Origin: Gimesia alba
GTDB taxonomy: Bacteria > Planctomycetota > Planctomycetia > Planctomycetales > Planctomycetaceae
Reading direction: 5' to 3'
DNA: 64,000 bases
NCBI RefSeq assembly: GCF_007744675.1
Contig: NZ_CP036269.1
Span: 5,187,546 to 5,251,545 of the forward strand
Position numbers and translations under genes: made by a program
The notes under the pieces: generated by a model
What the model was told of the DNA's origin: nothing
Database searches by the model: none
Seen by the model: only the letters and a program-made list of their open reading frames with translations
Part shown: in pieces, positions 61,429 through 64,000 of the stretch
How positions within the stretch are numbered: position 1 is the stretch's first letter
Layout: each line of letters opens with the position of its first letter

Positions 61429-61481
61429 ATTAGTTTACTCCGTATTGGTAAGCTTCAATCGGTCTTTTATCAGGGTTGATG

Positions 61482-62507
61482 ATGTCATACGTTTTTCAGA
61501 CATGCCTGCTGCTCTCCACTTTGTCAGGCAATCAACAGTGCACGGATAGCGAAATTCTGAATCGGTATGAATTTCAGGAAGTACATATGGGGGTGCAGTG
61601 GAGCATCGTATTATATGCTACCGACAAACCAATCGCAAACAAAGCCTCTCAAAATGCTTTTGCCCGTATAAAGGAACTTAACAAAATACTCAGCGATTAC
61701 GATCCGGAAAGTGAGTTAAATCAGTTATGTCGGTTATCTGGGCCGGGAAAACCAATCAAAGTCAGTCCTCACCTGCTAAAACTACTGAAAAAAAGTCAAG
61801 CACTCTCAGAGGAAACAAAGGGGGCATTTGATGTGACAATTGGCCCCGTGGTACGACTCTGGCGTCGGGCCCGGCGACAAAAAAAATTGCCTGACAGTCA
61901 ACGCTTCGAGGCGGCTCGCTCCAAAGTCGGTTTCGGATTGATGAAGATTTCCCTCCCAAATCAGACCGTTGAACTGACCCAAAAAGACATGCGACTGGAT
62001 CTGGGAGGCATTGCGAAAGGCTACGCCGCGGATATCGCTCTCAGCGTCTTGAAAGAACAGGGCATCACCCGGGCAATGGTTGATGCCAGCGGTGATATTG
62101 TATTAGGTGACCCTCCTCCAGGTACTTGCGGCTGGAAAATTGGTATCTCTTCATCGGATGCCCCAAATGCAAAGATTGACCGGTATCTGCAGATACACAA
62201 TATGGCGGTGGCGACTTCCGGCGATGCATTGCAGCATGTTGTCATCAATGGGAAACGCTATTCACATATTGTTGATCCGCATACAGGACTGGGGCTGACC
62301 GATCAGAGTCGGGTCACCGTGATTGCCCCGGATGGTGTGACTGCGGACAGCCTGGCTTCCGCCATCAGTGTCCTGGGGCCAGAGCGGGGAATGCAACTTT
62401 TGAATCAGAAACCCGGAACCGCCTGTTTGATTCTGAGACACGAAGCGGGGCAACTAAGAGCATACGAATCAAATTGTTTTTCATGCTACGAACTGGAACA
62501 AAATTAA
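61482..62507 (+). CDS. FAD:protein FMN transferase (ApbE family)
   Basis: A 341-residue ApbE enzyme that attaches FMN from FAD to threonine residues of respiratory proteins such as NqrB/NqrC or RnfG in the periplasm. Seen: EVHMGVQWSIVLYATD, LNKILSDYDPESELN, GAFDVTIGPVVRLWR, RLDLGGIAKGYAAD, VDASGDIVLGD, SHIVDPHTGLG and VTADSLASAISVLG, in the expected order. The N-terminus is hydrophobic for export, though no clear lipobox cysteine is seen. Starts at 61476, 61479 and 61482 are equivalent. The next gene begins 18 bases after its stop. Confidence 0.9.
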   Translation: MSYVFQTCLLLSTLSGNQQCTDSEILNRYEFQEVHMGVQWSIVLYATDKPIANKASQNAFARIKELNKILSDYDPESELNQLCRLSGPGKPIKVSPHLLKLLKKSQALSEETKGAFDVTIGPVVRLWRRARRQKKLPDSQRFEAARSKVGFGLMKISLPNQTVELTQKDMRLDLGGIAKGYAADIALSVLKEQGITRAMVDASGDIVLGDPPPGTCGWKIGISSSDAPNAKIDRYLQIHNMAVATSGDALQHVVINGKRYSHIVDPHTGLGLTDQSRVTVIAPDGVTADSLASAISVLGPERGMQLLNQKPGTACLILRHEAGQLRAYESNCFSCYELEQN

Positions 62508-62525
62508 ATCTTGAGAGGAACTTCC

Positions 62526-63434
62526 ATGTCTGAGAATCTCGTTTATTTGAATGGCGAATATGTTCCTGCAGATGAAGCAAAGATCTCTATCTTTGATGGT
62601 GCGATCAGCCTGGGAATGACTGTCACTGAATCCACGCGTACCTTCGCACATCAACCATATCGTTTGCGTGATCATATCAACCGCCTGTTTCTCAGTCTGA
62701 AAGCGGCCCGCTTTGACGCGGGAATGACGGCGGATGAACTGGAACAGCTCACTTTGGAAGTCTGGAAAAAGAACGAGCCCAATTATGCCCCCGGCACCGA
62801 TGCCTGGATTATTCACAATATCACCCCCGGCACCTGGGTCCCCTCCAGTGGACAGAAACCGGCAGAATCAAAACCGACGGTCATGATCGTTACCTTGCCA
62901 CTCGATCTATCCTACTGGGCTAACTTTTATCGGGTGGGCTGTCATGCGGTGACTCCTTTTACTCGAATTCAGCCCGCACAGTCACTTGACGCGCGCATAA
63001 AAAATCGCAGTCGCTTCCTGTATACACTGGCTGAGTCAGAAGTGAAGCTGGTTGACCCGCAGGCACAAAGCCTGCTGCTCGACACCGATGGTTTTCTCTC
63101 CGAAAATAAAGGCGGTAACTTTTTCCTGGTGACGAACAATTGTATCCGCACTCCGAGTACAATCAATTGCCTGGATGGAATCAGTCGGCAGACGATTTTT
63201 TTACTGGCCGAGCAGCTCAATATTCCCATCGAAGAATGTCGACTGCTGCCCTATGACGTGATCACTGCTGACGAAGCTTTTTTCACCAGCACGCCTTACT
63301 GCATCATGCCGGCGACGAAGTTTAATGGTACTATGATCGGCAATGGCCAAGTCGGACCGATCACGAAAAAACTGATGGCCGCGTGGAGTGAAATGGTGGG
63401 CGTTGATCTCCTCGAGCAGGCACAGTCAGATTAA
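62526..63434 (+). CDS. PLP-dependent class IV aminotransferase (branched-chain aminotransferase-like)
   Basis: A 302-residue fold-type IV PLP enzyme. The start at 62526 follows GAGAGGAAC. Seen are LNGEYVPADEAKISIFDGAISLG at the N-terminus (quoted in part), KNRSRF with the candidate PLP lysine, SENKGGNFFLV in place of the usual E-G-x-N-x-F phosphate-binding segment, and GISRQTIFLLAEQLNIP. It could be a branched-chain amino acid aminotransferase or a D-amino acid or aminodeoxychorismate-lyase-type enzyme; the SENKGGNFF variant leaves specificity open. A cytoplasmic location is expected. It follows apbE but shows no obvious pathway link. Confidence 0.85.
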   Translation: MSENLVYLNGEYVPADEAKISIFDGAISLGMTVTESTRTFAHQPYRLRDHINRLFLSLKAARFDAGMTADELEQLTLEVWKKNEPNYAPGTDAWIIHNITPGTWVPSSGQKPAESKPTVMIVTLPLDLSYWANFYRVGCHAVTPFTRIQPAQSLDARIKNRSRFLYTLAESEVKLVDPQAQSLLLDTDGFLSENKGGNFFLVTNNCIRTPSTINCLDGISRQTIFLLAEQLNIPIEECRLLPYDVITADEAFFTSTPYCIMPATKFNGTMIGNGQVGPITKKLMAAWSEMVGVDLLEQAQSD

Positions 63435-63449
63435 TGACTGATGCAACTG

Positions 63450-63659
63450 TTATTCGGCTGTGCCATTAAACGCAGTCTGCTTCGAACGTTTGGATGCAAC
63501 CGACAAATACACAAATGGAATCCACCACAGAGCGATGAGCGAATACATCACAATCTGATTCCATTTCGTGCCTTCAAGCAAAGTGTCAGCCAAGATGATG
63601 GCACACGCAAAGAATACGGAAGTGCTCAATATCAGCAATACTGCGGTTTTGGGTTTCAT
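63450..63659 (-). CDS. Small two-helix membrane protein
   Basis: A 69-residue protein starting at the ATG complement of 63657-63659; the frame is open upstream but that part looks non-coding. Two hydrophobic helices (about 4-26, AVLLILSTSVFFACAIILAD, and about 35-55, IVMYSLIALWWIPFVYLSVA) are followed by a basic tail (SKRSKQ). I do not recognise it. AAAGAG precedes the start. It is convergent with the aminotransferase gene. Confidence 0.55.
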   Translation of the reverse strand: MKPKTAVLLILSTSVFFACAIILADTLLEGTKWNQIVMYSLIALWWIPFVYLSVASKRSKQTAFNGTAE

Positions 63660-63752
63660 GAAATCACGCTCTTTACCATTGATACAGTTGTTACAGTGAT
63701 TGTTTTGACTGAGAATAACACACCAGTCAACACAAGTATACACCAGACTGTA

Positions 63753-64000
63753 TCAGGCAATCAGATTCTCGAGGACTTTTCCTTCCACGCCGGTCAAACG
63801 ATAGTCGAGCCCTTTGTGCTTCACGATCAGTCTAGTGTGATCAAATCCCAGCAGATGCAGAATGGTGGCATGCAGGTTATGGATGTGTACTTCGTCTTCC
63901 ACTGGATGAAAACCAAGCTCATCCGTTTTGCCAATCACCGTCCCTGCTTTGACTCCGCCGCCGGCCATTAACATGGTGAAACTGAAAGGATGATGGTCAC
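63753..64000 (-). CDS. DUF1501 family protein, C-terminal part (runs off the window)
   Basis: The reading frame enters from the right edge and ends at 63753. Its last 82 residues start [20 protein letters not shown] and continue through [20 protein letters not shown] and [18 protein letters not shown] to the closing [13 protein letters not shown]. This is the C-terminal signature of the planctomycete DUF1501 family, alkaline-phosphatase/sulfatase-fold proteins that usually carry a Tat signal and follow cytochrome-c/DUF1549 partners. Most of the gene, including its N-terminus, lies outside. Confidence 0.88.
   Translation of the reverse strand, partial: DHHPFSFTMLMAGGGVKAGTVIGKTDELGFHPVEDEVHIHNLHATILHLLGFDHTRLIVKHKGLDYRLTGVEGKVLENLIA

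Noticed and set aside
1..64000. tRNA, rRNA, CRISPR arrays, insertion sequences, prophage genes and T-box or common riboswitches
   Set aside because: None was recognised on either strand; the only repeats found are the short ones listed.

Overview
The window is a chromosomal segment of a planctomycete, most likely close to Gimesia/Planctomyces. The grounds are a sulfatase with a CTPSR active site, the tail of a DUF1501 protein, a giant secreted protein with the planctomycete N-terminal LEERQLLA motif, a PQQ-propeller protein with an embedded methyltransferase-like domain, a VIT/VWA protein, a Gfo/Idh/MocA enzyme with a Tat signal, a decayed planctomycete cytochrome c, and many secreted proteins of unknown function. 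Base composition looks moderate (about half GC by eye). I see no rRNA, tRNA, CRISPR array, transposase or prophage, so this is core chromosome with lineage-specific envelope genes.

Layout. 1-174: broken start of pgpA. 500-4610: sulfite reductase cysI, a leucine-rich leader peptide plus terminator, leuA, and a small membrane protein. 5073-12825: GT39-like glycosyltransferase, mobA, a YkgJ-type protein, HU, a small lipoprotein, pyrD, trpS and a membrane protein. 12919-18407: PQQ-propeller protein, sulfatase, GH114-like protein. 18419-24431 (minus strand): cysH, a NagD-like HAD phosphatase, hsp20, glnA, pdxJ. 24744-31820: giant multidomain secreted protein, plsC-like acyltransferase, serine hydrolase, STAS protein. 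32316-35695 (minus): a DUF11-type lipoprotein and two related tandem envelope proteins. 36022-42483: LolA-like protein, then an apparent seven-gene operon VWA / lspA / TPR / exbB / exbD / exbD / tatD. 42500-50092: a duplicated leader, a small conserved protein, a MutL/GlmL-type ASKHA ATPase without its mutase, a soluble barrel protein and four tightly coupled membrane proteins. 50355-58776: MFS transporter, two VWA proteins, a Kv-like channel, a decayed cytochrome gene, a propeller protein, a GNAT. 58914-64000: Gfo/Idh/MocA oxidoreductase, SUMF1-domain protein, apbE, class IV aminotransferase, small membrane protein, end of a DUF1501 gene.

Functional links. cysI and cysH are two steps of assimilatory sulfate reduction but are 16 kb apart. 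glnA, leuA, pyrD, trpS, pdxJ and mobA are housekeeping metabolism. lspA fits with the several lipoproteins encoded here. The ExbB/ExbD/VWA/TPR set looks like a proton-motive-force driven envelope machine.

Two items stand out. First, the leuA leader (2395-2531) has the layout of a classical amino-acid transcription attenuator: a 21-residue peptide with eight Leu codons, five of them CTA, then a rho-independent terminator just before leuA. Second, the GlmL-like ATPase operon (42880-50092) looks like a membrane complex of unknown function. All functional statements rest on reading motifs by eye; no database search was possible.
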